Shown: in pieces, positions 17,344 to 25,783 of the stretch | Layout: each line of letters begins with the position of its first letter | How positions within the stretch are numbered: the first letter of the stretch is position 1 | Origin: SG8-41 sp035259205 | GTDB lineage: Bacteria; Pseudomonadota; Gammaproteobacteria; Burkholderiales; SG8-41 | Length of the DNA stretch: 64,000 nucleotides | Reading direction: 5' to 3' | NCBI GenBank assembly: GCA_035259205.1 | Contig: DATFWO010000234.1 | Span: 7,617-71,616, forward strand | Program-made: the position numbers and the translations under genes | The notes under the pieces: generated by a model | Seen by the model: the letters and a program-made list of their open reading frames with translations, nothing else | What the model was told of the DNA's origin: nothing | Database searches by the model: none

Positions 17344-17470
17344 TATTGTGCCTTCTCTAGCGAGTTCGTTCGATCTTCTCCGCTCTGGCCAGGCAGCCGG
17401 CGACTTCGATGTCGCGTTTAAGCGGTACGTGCAGGTCGCATCCCCACGAATGAGGTCCCAACTCCGCCGC

Positions 17471-18355
17471 TCATGCTCCTACCGGCCGGTAAGTGAAGGT
17501 GTCGCCCGAAGCGGCGAGCTTTGCATTGTCGCGGCTCGCGATGCCCCAGTGGTCGTTTCGGCCGGGCGGCCATTGCCAGGAATCCGGCGTGCCCGTCCTG
17601 TAGCCGTCATCCACGCGCTGTATTTCCGCCGTGTACTCGATGCAGGTGCCGAAGGGCGCGACGAAATAGGCGAACACGTTGTTGCCCGGGCCGTGCCGCC
17701 CAGGTCCCCACACGCTCGGATAGCCTGCATCCTTCAGGCGGCCCATGCCGCGCATGACGGATTCGAGATCCGGCATCTCGAAAGCGATATGGTTGAGCGC
17801 AGCCTGCTTCGAATCGGCGTAGGCCACGACATGGTGCAGGTCGTCGCAGCGCAGGAAATTCATGACGCGCGTCCGATCGGACAGCTTGAAGCGGAATGCG
17901 TCCACGAGCACGCGCGAAGCCGCCTCGCGGTCGCACGTGTTGAATACCACGTGCGCTACCTGGATCGGGCGCGCGCTGTCGGCTGGAAGCGGTGCGGGTG
18001 CCGCGTCGCGCTCCGCGACGAAGCGATAGGGCTCGCCCTCGGGACCGGCGACATGGAAGCCCGCGCCGCGGCCGGGCTCGTCGAATTCGTCGACCCATGG
18101 GCCATGCTTCAAACCGGAGTTACGTATCCGATTCCAGGTGGCCTCGACTTCCCCACGGTTGCCGACGAAGGTCGCGGACAACACGGCGCGGGCTGGTCCC
18201 TCGGTTACGGCAATGACGTAATGGAACGGCGCCGTCCCGCGCAGGTAGGTCGTGTCATTGCGGGTGCCGACGTCGATCAGTCCCCAGGGCTCCTTGAGAA
18301 ACTCGACCGCGGCCGCGCGGTTCGGGATCTGCAATTCGATGCTGCGTAAGTGCAT
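17471..18355 (-). CDS. Two-domain VOC protein, extradiol dioxygenase-like
   Basis: A 294-residue protein with two VOC modules, the size and layout of type I extradiol ring-cleavage dioxygenases. In the second module QVAHVVFNT, ALNHIAFEMPD and CIEYTAE supply the expected His-His-Glu iron triad. That agrees with cleavage of a catechol-type ring, but VOC proteins with other activities share this pattern. It is the first gene of the leftward operon and has the 39-bp control element 45 bp upstream of its ATG. Confidence 0.8.
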   Translation of the reverse strand: MHLRSIELQIPNRAAAVEFLKEPWGLIDVGTRNDTTYLRGTAPFHYVIAVTEGPARAVLSATFVGNRGEVEATWNRIRNSGLKHGPWVDEFDEPGRGAGFHVAGPEGEPYRFVAERDAAPAPLPADSARPIQVAHVVFNTCDREAASRVLVDAFRFKLSDRTRVMNFLRCDDLHHVVAYADSKQAALNHIAFEMPDLESVMRGMGRLKDAGYPSVWGPGRHGPGNNVFAYFVAPFGTCIEYTAEIQRVDDGYRTGTPDSWQWPPGRNDHWGIASRDNAKLAASGDTFTYRPVGA

Positions 18356-18400
18356 GTCGCTCTCTCCTCGCAGGCGGGAATCGTCGCACTTCTCAGAACG

Positions 18401-18439
18401 ACTATCCAGTGAAAAATGGGCGTGGCTTCATAACCGTTT
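18401..18439 (-). promoter_or_regulatory. 39-bp bipartite control element, copy 1
   Basis: Read on the minus strand, AAACGGTTATGA is followed by a 10-base spacer and then ATTTTTCACTGGATAGT. The same two blocks, with the same spacing, occur at 22619-22657 upstream of a Bug gene. Only the spacer differs. The element abuts the dctM stop and lies 45 bp upstream of the VOC start. Block 2 ends with GATAGT, a possible -10 box. It is probably a shared promoter/operator, and the LysR gene nearby is the likely regulator. Confidence 0.65.
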
Positions 18440-19758
18440 CATTTCAGCAGCTCTGGGGCGATCAGCCTGGGCAGGATCAGCGGGATCTCGGGCCAGATGA
18501 TGATTGCCGCGAGCATCAGCAGCATCGGCACGAGCATGATCATCGTGTCCTTAAGGGCGAATTTCAGCGGCACCCTGGCCACTGCGCAGGAGATCATCAG
18601 GCAAAGCCCGTAGGGCGGCGTCACCAGCCCGAAGGCGAGCGAAACGATGCCGATGATGGCGAAATGGATCGGGTGCATGTTCACCGACTGGGCAAGCGGC
18701 TGCAGGATGGTGCCGACGATGATGATCGCCGGGATCGCGTCGAGGAAGCAGCCGACCACAAGGAATACGAACGCGATGAAGAAGCCCACGCCCGTAATGC
18801 CCAAGCCCCAGGAAGTGACGTTCTCGAGCAGCGCCTTGGGGATCTGGTAATAGGCGAGCAGCCAGCCGAAGGCCGACGCCGTGCCGACGCAGAACAGAGC
18901 CACGGCTGCGAGCCTGCCGGTCTCGGCAAACGCGTGGTAGAGCTGCCTCAGGTTCATCTCGCGGTAGATGAAGATCGACAGGAGCCCTGCGTAGATCACC
19001 GCCACCGCCGCCGACTCCGTGGCGGTGAACCAGCCGAGCAGGATACCGCCGACGATGATGAACGGCGTGAACAACGCCGGTATCGAAATCCATGCCGAAT
19101 AGAGAAATTCCCTGAGCGTCGCGCGCGGATAGACCGGGTAGTTGTAGATCTTGGCGTAGACGTGCACCGTCACCATCTGCGCCGCCGCGACCAGCAGGCC
19201 CGGCAGTATGCCGGCGAGATACATCGCGCCGATTGAAGTCGAAATCACGCCGCCCCACACGATCATCAGGATCGAAGGCGGGATGATGACCGCGAGCACC
19301 GCCGAGACCGCGGTAATCGCGATCGAGAACGACAAACCGTAGCCTTCCTTGACCTGCGCCTCGATGAATATCTTCGACTGGCTTGCGGCGTCCGCCGTGG
19401 AGGAGCCCGAGATCCCGGCGAAAAACACCGAAAGCAGCACGTTGATTTGCGCGAGCGCCCCGGGGAAATTACCGACCATTGCGCGCGACAAGCGCACCAG
19501 GCGCTCCGTGATTCCGCCGACGTTCATCAGGTTGGCGGTCAGCAGGAAAAACGGCACGGCAAGCAGGATGAACGAGTTGTAAGCCTTGAAGGTTTCGTTG
19601 AACAGCATCATCGGCGAGAGCCTGGGCTCGATCAGCAGGATCGGCAGACAGGCGAGCCCGAGCGCGAACGCGACCGGAACGCGCACGAAGAGCAGCACGA
19701 GGAGCGCCCCGAACAGCGCCAGCGCGGCACCGCCGGGCGTCAAGGCGACAGAGCTCAT
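18439..19758 (-). CDS. dctM: TRAP transporter large permease (DctM family)
   Basis: A 439-residue integral membrane protein with about 12 hydrophobic segments, typical of DctM, the ion-coupled channel subunit of TRAP transporters. Signatures are LLAVPFFLLTANLMN, FFAGISGSSTADAASQS and the C-terminal GLVTPPYGLCLM. The ATG at 19758 overlaps the DctQ stop by four bases (ATGA). The frame stays open further upstream, but that part is a shadow of dctQ. With DctP and DctQ it forms a complete uptake system for a carboxylate-type solute. Confidence 0.92.
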   Translation of the reverse strand: MSSVALTPGGAALALFGALLVLLFVRVPVAFALGLACLPILLIEPRLSPMMLFNETFKAYNSFILLAVPFFLLTANLMNVGGITERLVRLSRAMVGNFPGALAQINVLLSVFFAGISGSSTADAASQSKIFIEAQVKEGYGLSFSIAITAVSAVLAVIIPPSILMIVWGGVISTSIGAMYLAGILPGLLVAAAQMVTVHVYAKIYNYPVYPRATLREFLYSAWISIPALFTPFIIVGGILLGWFTATESAAVAVIYAGLLSIFIYREMNLRQLYHAFAETGRLAAVALFCVGTASAFGWLLAYYQIPKALLENVTSWGLGITGVGFFIAFVFLVVGCFLDAIPAIIIVGTILQPLAQSVNMHPIHFAIIGIVSLAFGLVTPPYGLCLMISCAVARVPLKFALKDTMIMLVPMLLMLAAIIIWPEIPLILPRLIAPELLK

Positions 19759-20237
19759 TCCGCCGGCGCCTCGAGCAGGACGCGGAAGTCGGCGACGAGC
19801 GATTCGCCGAGGAACAGCACCCAGGTCGCGCCGGTGAGCGGCCAGGCGATGAACATGAAGGGCATCGGCAGCTCGGCGAGCTCGGAAAGCTGGGCCCAGC
19901 CGAAGTGCACGAACCGGATGCCCCACCAGGCGAACACCAGCGCGAACACCAGGACGAAAAGGGACGACACGATGCGAAGCAGGGCGTTCGTCCGCGGCTT
20001 CAGCTCCGGCCAGACATCGACCTCGAAGTGAGTGCGTTCGCGGATGCCGATCATGGCGCCCAGCATCACCATCCAGATGAAGAGAAAGCGGCTGAGTTCC
20101 TCGGTCCAGATGTAAGAGGGGATCAGCTCGGTGTAGCGCGAGATGATCTGCAACGTCACCGGGATGATCAGAATAGCCACGGTGGCCACCAGCATCCATG
20201 TGAGGAGCCGGTGGTACAGGTCAATCAGCTTTTTCAT
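19755..20237 (-). CDS. dctQ: TRAP transporter small permease (DctQ family)
   Basis: A 160-residue membrane protein with four predicted helices (residues about 12-32, 45-65, 88-110, 130-150), the usual DctQ layout. The conserved YIWTEELSRFLFIWMVMLGA region lies between the first two. It pairs with DctM in the membrane. It lies between the receptor and the large permease, overlapping dctM by four bases. Confidence 0.88.
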   Translation of the reverse strand: MKKLIDLYHRLLTWMLVATVAILIIPVTLQIISRYTELIPSYIWTEELSRFLFIWMVMLGAMIGIRERTHFEVDVWPELKPRTNALLRIVSSLFVLVFALVFAWWGIRFVHFGWAQLSELAELPMPFMFIAWPLTGATWVLFLGESLVADFRVLLEAPAE

Positions 20238-20302
20238 CGGCGCGGCAAACGGAAGGCACGGCGCTCCTCACGCTCCGGGGCCGCCGCGCTGGTCGATTTG
20301 CG

Positions 20303-21295
20303 TTACTTTATCGCGTTGATCTTGGCGAGTATCGCGTCGGCGCCGATTTCCTTGGCGTAGGCGGCTATCACCGGATCCACCGCCTTTTTCATCGCCGCGC
20401 GGTCGGTGAAGGGGATGCGCTTTAACTTGCCGGCCTTCTCCAGTGCGTCCAGCTTGGCGGTGTCCTCGCTCGACTCGATCTGACGGCCATACGTGCCCGC
20501 CTCCTTGCCCGCCTTGATGATCGCCGCCTGGAGGTCCTGCGGCAGCTTTTTGAAGGTCTTGCCCGAAAAGCACAGCGGCCGAATGGTGATCGCATGCTGG
20601 GTCATCGACAGGTTGGGCCCTACCTCGTAGAACTTCATCTGCTCGACGCCGGCGGCCTCGTTCTCGCCGGCGGCGATGACGCCGTTCTGAATCGCGTTGT
20701 AAACCTCGTTGTAGGCGATCACCGTCGGCGCCATGCCGGCTGCGGTGAAGGTGCGACTCCAGATCGGAGCCCCCTGCACGCGCACCTTCAAGCCCTTCAG
20801 TTCGGCCATGTTGCGCACCGGCTTGTTGACGAAGATGTTGCGCGTGCCGCCGCCGGCGTAGCCGATGAGCATGACCTCGGCCTTCTGCGCGATCTCGTCG
20901 GCAATCGGCTTCAGCAAGTCCTGGTCGAGCACCTTGTTCCAGTGGTCTAGGTCGCGGAAGATGAACGGCGCGTCGATGAACGGCGCCGCCTTCGAGAAGG
21001 TGGACATGTGCGCCGGCGAGACGATCGCATAGTCCACCGCCGCGCCCTGGTTCATATAGGCGAAGTAGTCCTTTTCCAGGCCCAGTTCGCTGTTCTTGTG
21101 CAGCACGAAGGTGATCGGTTTGCCATAGTATTTCTTGACCAGCTCTTCGAACTTCACCATCGCCTTGGTAAATGCGTGCTCGTCGCTGAACTGCGATGCG
21201 CCGTGCAGGGTAATCGTCTGCGCGGCCGCGGGCAATGCCAGCGCCACGGCGATCGCACCGACGGCGAGGGTGGTTACAAACGCTCTGCGCCTCAT
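20303..21295 (-). CDS. dctP: TRAP transporter substrate-binding protein (DctP family)
   Basis: A 330-residue periplasmic receptor. The signal peptide MRRRAFVTTLAVGAIAVA ends near LPAAAQ and begins with a run of arginines that might be read by the Tat system. The mature part has the family core KVRVQGAPIWSRTF, including the Arg that binds the ligand carboxylate, and VYNAIQNGVIAAGENE. It probably binds an organic acid relevant to the catabolic genes around it. It is first in the dctPQM operon, and 65 bp separate it from dctQ. Confidence 0.9.
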   Translation of the reverse strand: MRRRAFVTTLAVGAIAVALALPAAAQTITLHGASQFSDEHAFTKAMVKFEELVKKYYGKPITFVLHKNSELGLEKDYFAYMNQGAAVDYAIVSPAHMSTFSKAAPFIDAPFIFRDLDHWNKVLDQDLLKPIADEIAQKAEVMLIGYAGGGTRNIFVNKPVRNMAELKGLKVRVQGAPIWSRTFTAAGMAPTVIAYNEVYNAIQNGVIAAGENEAAGVEQMKFYEVGPNLSMTQHAITIRPLCFSGKTFKKLPQDLQAAIIKAGKEAGTYGRQIESSEDTAKLDALEKAGKLKRIPFTDRAAMKKAVDPVIAAYAKEIGADAILAKINAIK

Positions 21296-21540
21296 GGTCT
21301 TGCCTCCTGTGGTGTGTGACTGCGTTTACGCACCCGTTGTCGGCGGCGAACTGGTCCGCGAACAGCGTGTCGTCCCCCCTGCGGGGTACCTCGCTCGAGT
21401 AGAGCTCTCGCGGAAGGCATTTTCCGACACCAGCTGCGCCAGCTCGACGTCGGCGGCCTCCAAACCGAAGCTTGCGCAAAGCCTGCTGAGTCGCAACATA
21501 GGCATTCTGGCACCCGAGGGGTAGCGAGAAACCTGTGGCT

Positions 21541-22578
21541 TTAGTGATTTTGCTCCAATATGGGTTTGGGGAGCCATTGCTTCGCGCGAGCGCGCTCGGG
21601 AGACCTGCCAGCGAGTTGCTCGTCCGCGGCAGCCCTGGACGATCGGGCCAGGCGTACCACCGCTTCCAGGCATTGCATGAGGGCCTGGGCGCCAGGTGTG
21701 ACAGGGCGTTGCCGGTTCCAGATGATGCCCACGGGCCGCACCAGTTGTTTCGGCAACTCGAGCGAAAGTATTGCCAGCAATCCCAGAGATTCATAGTATC
21801 TCGAAACATCCGATGCCAGCGCGGCAATCGCGTTCGTGTAGTGCAGGTAGGCGCGGATGACGTGAACCGAAAGCGTCTCGATCCGGTTCGCCGGCATCGC
21901 CAGTCCGTTGGCTTCGAAGGCGCGCTCGAGTGGCTCGCGCAGCAGCGTATTCACCGGCGGCAGGACCCAGGGATAAAGCGCCAGATCCGACCAGCGGATG
22001 CGCCTGCGACGTGCGAGCGGGTGATGCCGGCCCGTCACCAGGCTCACGCCTTCTTCCATCAGCGTTTTCTCAGCCAGCCCATGCGCGCTCCCTCCCTCGG
22101 GCAAGCGACCGACGATGAAGTCGAGATTTCCGAGCCACAGATCCGGCAAAAGCGTCTCCACGGTGCCTTCCCGCACCAGCACGAACACGCCCGGCTGCCG
22201 GTTCTTTAACGCGGCAAGCGCGCGCGGCAGCAGTTCCAGCGCAGCAGTCGCAAGCACCCCGACCCGGATGCTGCCCGAGCTGCCGGAGGCAAGTCCCCGC
22301 AGCTCGTCGCGTGCCTGGGCCAGCTCGCTCAGCATCGCGCGCGCGTGCCGGATGAGGCACTCGCCGTACGCATTGGGAATGACGCCGCGCGCGGTACGCT
22401 CGAAGAGCTTCAAGCCCAGCCCGCGCTCGAGCTCCCCCAGCGTCTTCGAGACCGCGGGCTGGGAAATGTTGATGCTTGCGGCGACCTTGCCGAGGTGGCG
22501 CAGGTCGTCGAGGGCCACCAGCAACCGCAGGTGGCGCGGCTTGAAGCTGGTGCGCACATAGGCGTCGATCTGTGCCAT
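21541..22578 (-). CDS. LysR family transcriptional regulator
   Basis: A 345-residue LTTR with an N-terminal winged helix (residues about 12-70: GKVAASINISQPAVSKTLGE and GLKLFERTARGVIP) and a periplasmic-binding-like effector domain starting near SIRVGVLATAALEL. ATG 22578 is chosen because GGAGG lies 5 bases upstream. It is divergent from the Bug/Pht5/LigJ genes, and the 39-bp element lies in the intergenic gap, the usual place for an LTTR target. This makes it the best candidate regulator of both catabolic operons. Confidence 0.92.
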   Translation of the reverse strand: MAQIDAYVRTSFKPRHLRLLVALDDLRHLGKVAASINISQPAVSKTLGELERGLGLKLFERTARGVIPNAYGECLIRHARAMLSELAQARDELRGLASGSSGSIRVGVLATAALELLPRALAALKNRQPGVFVLVREGTVETLLPDLWLGNLDFIVGRLPEGGSAHGLAEKTLMEEGVSLVTGRHHPLARRRRIRWSDLALYPWVLPPVNTLLREPLERAFEANGLAMPANRIETLSVHVIRAYLHYTNAIAALASDVSRYYESLGLLAILSLELPKQLVRPVGIIWNRQRPVTPGAQALMQCLEAVVRLARSSRAAADEQLAGRSPERARAKQWLPKPILEQNH

Positions 22579-22618
22579 GGCTGCCTCCGCCGATGGACGA
22601 GGAGGCCTGGATATTACC

Positions 22619-22657
22619 AAACGGTTATGAGAAGCGCCTGATTTTTCACTGGATAGT
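22619..22657 (+). promoter_or_regulatory. 39-bp bipartite control element, copy 2
   Basis: AAACGGTTATGA, a 10-base spacer and ATTTTTCACTGGATAGT. Both blocks are identical to the copy at 18401-18439 and the orientation relative to the downstream gene is the same. It lies 40 bp upstream of the LysR start and 92 bp before the Bug start codon. It could serve as LTTR binding site and promoter for the rightward operon, and also allow LysR autoregulation. Confidence 0.65.
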
Positions 22658-22749
22658 TATTCCACAAGGCGCGATCATGCCGGTTCGCTACGGCCGGCCG
22701 CAACCCCAGAGCCAGTAACCAGCCCGCCGCGGCAAAGGAGGAAGTTCTG

Positions 22750-23721
22750 GTGTTCCGCGGAGTTTTGATGCTGCTTGCCTGTCTGATGGCGTGCGCCGCT
22801 GGCAGCGTCGCTTGGGCTGCGGATACTTACCCGACGAAGCCGATCCGGCTCGTTCTCAACGTGGGCACCGGCGGCGTGGGCGACGTATCCATGCGGCTGG
22901 CGGCCCAGCACATGAGCCGCAACCTGGGGCAGCAGATCGTCGTGGACAACCGGCCGAGCGCAGGCGGCGCCGCGGCCGCCATGGCGGTGGTCAACGCCGC
23001 CCCCGACGGCTATACGCTGCTGCAAACCGGCAACGCGGCCGCGATCAGCGCTTCGCTGTTCAAGAAGCTTCCCTACGATGTGGTCAGGGACTTCCAGCAG
23101 ATTTCGTCGATCAGCTTTTTCGAGCTGGTCGTGCTCGCCACGCCCGAGTCCCGATTCACGAGACTGGCGGATCTCATCGCATACGCGCAGCAGAATGCGG
23201 GCAAGCTCAACATCGGTACCATCAATGTCGGTAGCACGCAGTACCTGTCCGCGGAGCTCCTCAAGTCCATGGCGGGGATCCAGGCCCAGGTCGTGCCCTT
23301 CAAGTCCAACACGCTGCTGCTGACCGCTCTGCGCGGCAACGAGCTGCCCGTAGCGTTCGAGCTCGTCGGGCCGGCCCTGACGCACATCCGCAGCGGCGCA
23401 CTGAAAGCGCTGGCCGTCGGCTCCGAGCGGCGCTTCGGGGGACTGCCGGACGTCCCGACGGTCGCCGAGGCCGGCGTGCCCGGCTTCAGCGTCTATTCGT
23501 GGACAGGGATGAGCGCGCCGGCGCGCACGCCGCGGCCGATCATCGACCGGCTGGCGCAGGAGGTAGCGGCGGCTGTCGCCGTTCCCGATGTCAAGCAGAA
23601 ACTCCAGGACCTCGGCATCGAGGCCCGTGCCATGACGCCCGATGAGACCCGCAAGATGATGATGTCCGACATCGCCAAGTGGAAGGCGGTGATCGAGCGC
23701 TCGGGAATCGAGCGCCAATAA
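22750..23721 (+). CDS. Bug-family tripartite tricarboxylate transporter receptor
   Basis: A 323-residue Bug receptor: signal peptide ending near GSVAWAADTYP, then VLNVGTGGVGDVS (first ligand loop), VDNRPSAGG, APDGYTLL and QVVPFKSN, where the usual PYKG is replaced. The GTG start lies 9 bases after AAGGAGG (22734-22740), a strong site. It is the first gene of the long rightward catabolic series and is followed 29 bp later by a Pht5-like gene. Confidence 0.9.
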   Translation: MFRGVLMLLACLMACAAGSVAWAADTYPTKPIRLVLNVGTGGVGDVSMRLAAQHMSRNLGQQIVVDNRPSAGGAAAAMAVVNAAPDGYTLLQTGNAAAISASLFKKLPYDVVRDFQQISSISFFELVVLATPESRFTRLADLIAYAQQNAGKLNIGTINVGSTQYLSAELLKSMAGIQAQVVPFKSNTLLLTALRGNELPVAFELVGPALTHIRSGALKALAVGSERRFGGLPDVPTVAEAGVPGFSVYSWTGMSAPARTPRPIIDRLAQEVAAAVAVPDVKQKLQDLGIEARAMTPDETRKMMMSDIAKWKAVIERSGIERQ

Positions 23722-23750
23722 ACTTCCAACAACGCCCTGAAGGAAATCCG

Positions 23751-24740
23751 ATGCCGAGCACCCCACTGCGATTGAAGATGGCCATTTCCTCCCAGGGCCA
23801 TACTGCCGCGCTCAAGGATGGCAGCGTCCCGATCGATGGAATCGAGCCCGAGTTCATCGAAGTCAACCCGCAGATCGCGGCCTACCGCCGCATGGTGCGG
23901 GACGTCGAATTCGACGTTTGCGACATCGCGCCCTCGACTTACATGATCGCCCGCGAGCACGGCGCGCCGTTCAAGGCCTTGCCGATTTTCGTCACTCGCA
24001 ATTTCCACCACTCCGGGTTCGTCTACCGGCAGGACGCGGGCATCGGCAAGCCCAAGGATCTCGAGGGCAAGAACGCAGGCGTGCGCGCCTATTCGGTGAC
24101 CACCGGCGTCTGGGGTCGCGGCATCCTCCAGAACGAGTATGGCATCGATATTTCGAAGATCACCTGGTGGGTGGACGACGAGGAGCACGTGACGACGCTC
24201 AAGCTGCCGCCATTCGTCAAGCACGTTCCCGAAGGCAAGTCGCTCGTCAGCATGATGGCCTCGGGCGAGCTGCAGGCCGGCTTCACCGGGAACGCCGGTC
24301 TCGGTCGCACGGGCGCGCCCAAGGAAGGCTGGGCCGCCGGGGCCGCGAAACCCGCAGAAACGAACTACGTCGAGTTCTTCAAGGATTCGAGGAAGCTCGA
24401 AGCCGAATGGCACCGCCGGACAGGGATCTATCCGTTCCACGGGACGATCGTCGTCAAGGACTCGGTGTTGAAGGAGCACCCGTGGGTCGCAAGGTCGCTC
24501 TACAAGGCGTTCGCCGCGGCGAAAGAACCCTACGTCAGGCAGCTTCCATCCCCCGACAAGGCCGCGGGCAAGGACAAGCAGCTTGCCGAGCTTGCGACGA
24601 TCGTCGGCGATCCGCTGCCCTACGGCATTCAGAAGAACCGCGCCTCGATCGAGGCGCTGATCAAGTACGTCCACCAGCAGGGCATGTTGAAGCGGAGCTA
24701 TAGCGTCGGCGAGTTCTTCGTGGACCCCGAAGCAGCCTGA
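23751..24740 (+). CDS. 4,5-dihydroxyphthalate decarboxylase-like protein (SBP fold), copy 1
   Basis: A 329-residue protein related to Pht5 4,5-dihydroxyphthalate decarboxylase, a family sharing the fold of periplasmic solute-binding proteins. Visible regions are FDVCDIAPSTYMIAREHG, LPIFVTRNFHHSGFVYR, KPKDLEGKNAGVRAYSVTTG and ILQNEYGIDISKI. No signal peptide is present, which favours a cytoplasmic enzyme over a transport receptor. AAGGA lies 7-11 bases before the ATG. A second, shorter paralogue lies at 25784-26683. Decarboxylation of an aromatic dicarboxylate is inferred from the family, not shown. Confidence 0.7.
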   Translation: MPSTPLRLKMAISSQGHTAALKDGSVPIDGIEPEFIEVNPQIAAYRRMVRDVEFDVCDIAPSTYMIAREHGAPFKALPIFVTRNFHHSGFVYRQDAGIGKPKDLEGKNAGVRAYSVTTGVWGRGILQNEYGIDISKITWWVDDEEHVTTLKLPPFVKHVPEGKSLVSMMASGELQAGFTGNAGLGRTGAPKEGWAAGAAKPAETNYVEFFKDSRKLEAEWHRRTGIYPFHGTIVVKDSVLKEHPWVARSLYKAFAAAKEPYVRQLPSPDKAAGKDKQLAELATIVGDPLPYGIQKNRASIEALIKYVHQQGMLKRSYSVGEFFVDPEAA

Positions 24741-24742
24741 TT

Positions 24743-24758
24743 AGAACCTATAGGTTCT
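24743..24758. promoter_or_regulatory. Perfect 16-bp palindrome
   Basis: AGAACCTATAGGTTCT is a perfect 16-bp palindrome, two bases after the Pht5-like stop and 37 bp before the amidohydrolase start. Its size and lack of a loop fit a binding site for a dimeric regulator better than a terminator. No second copy was noticed in the window. Confidence 0.4.
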
Positions 24759-24795
24759 GGTCCGACTCATTTAATCACTCAACCGGAAAACCAAC

Positions 24796-25650
24796 ATGGC
24801 TTCCAGGATCATCGACATCCACCCGCACATCATTTCCAAGAACGAGAAAAAGTATCCGATTACGCCGCTCGGCGGGAAGCGCTCGGTGTGGTCCAGCGAG
24901 CGCCCGATCGATTTCGAAAACCTCGTCGCGTCGATGAACGAAGCGGGCGTGGACAAGGCGGCGATCGTCCACTCCTCCACGACATATGGCTACGACAATT
25001 CGTACATGGTCGATTCGATCGCCACCCAGCCCAAGCGCTTCACGGGCGTGGGCTCCGTGGATTTCGCTGCGCCCGACGCTTCGGAAAAGATCCGCTATTG
25101 GCACGGCAAGGGCGTGACGGGGCTGCGCATCTTCAGCGCCGGCAGCACCTTCGAGAAGCAGGCCGACACGCTCGACGACCCGAAAACGTTCAAGGCGTGG
25201 GAAACGTGCGCGGAGCTCAAGATTCCCGTCGTGACGCAGCTGCGTCGCGAGGGGCTCTACATGCTCTTCACGCTCATAAAGAAATTCCCCAACGTGAAGA
25301 TCATCGTCGATCACCTGATGCACGCACCGCGGGGCGACGAGCCCCCCTATGCGCGCGCGGCGTTCCTGTTCGAGCTTTCGAAGTACCCGAACGTATACTT
25401 CAAGCTCTCGACCAACAACGTGCGCCACACGCAGGGCACTGCGGCTACGCCCGAGACCTTCTTCCCGAAGCTCGTGCAGGAGATTCCCGCTAACCGCATC
25501 GCCTGGGGCTCGAACTACCCGGCCTCCAAGGGCACGCTGCCGGAGATGGTGAAGGAAGCGAAGGCGGCGCTCTCGAGCCTCAAGCAGAGCGACCAGGACT
25601 GGATCTTCGCGAAGACCGCGCAATCGCTCTATCCCGCTCTCGCCGACTGA
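24796..25650 (+). CDS. Amidohydrolase 2-family protein
   Basis: A 284-residue TIM-barrel protein of the amidohydrolase 2 (ACMSD-like) group. The N-terminal metal motif is IDIHPHI, His lies in VDHLMHAP near residue 178, and the last strand reads AWGSNYPAS. Many family members have GSD at that point, so the usual catalytic Asp appears as Asn. The group contains decarboxylases and hydrolases of ring-cleavage and lactone intermediates such as 2-pyrone-4,6-dicarboxylate lactonase (LigI); which reaction applies here is not clear. Confidence 0.78.
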   Translation: MASRIIDIHPHIISKNEKKYPITPLGGKRSVWSSERPIDFENLVASMNEAGVDKAAIVHSSTTYGYDNSYMVDSIATQPKRFTGVGSVDFAAPDASEKIRYWHGKGVTGLRIFSAGSTFEKQADTLDDPKTFKAWETCAELKIPVVTQLRREGLYMLFTLIKKFPNVKIIVDHLMHAPRGDEPPYARAAFLFELSKYPNVYFKLSTNNVRHTQGTAATPETFFPKLVQEIPANRIAWGSNYPASKGTLPEMVKEAKAALSSLKQSDQDWIFAKTAQSLYPALAD

Positions 25651-25670
25651 TACGCAGAGCTTCAACGCGA

Positions 25671-25760
25671 TGGACGCGAAGGTCCAACAATGGACGCAAA
25701 GGTGAGCATGAATCCGACCCTTCGCGACCTTGGCCGGTCCATTGCGCCCATTGCGTCATA
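25671..25760. repeat. Intergenic repeat cluster (GGACGC-AAGG type)
   Basis: TGGACGCGAAGGT (25671-25683) is repeated with one change as TGGACGCAAAGGT (25691-25703). Related inverted words follow on the same strand (CCTTCGCGACC, then GGTCCATTGCGCCCATTGCG). The whole fills the gap between the amidohydrolase and the second Pht5-like gene and could fold into a stem. Its function is unknown; it looks like a small dispersed intergenic element. Confidence 0.45.
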
Positions 25761-25783
25761 GCTTTTTGACAGGAGATCAAATC

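Noticed and set aside
21400..21500. Minus-strand peptide (FGLEAADVELAQLVSENAFR) that hints at an iron-containing alcohol dehydrogenase C-terminus
   Set aside because: The match is short, the key motif is not clear and the frame runs into non-coding sequence. It may be gene debris, but it is not strong enough to list as a pseudogene.
23751..24740. Calling the Pht5-like proteins ABC transporter substrate-binding proteins
   Set aside because: Neither copy has a signal peptide and no ABC permease or ATPase gene is nearby.
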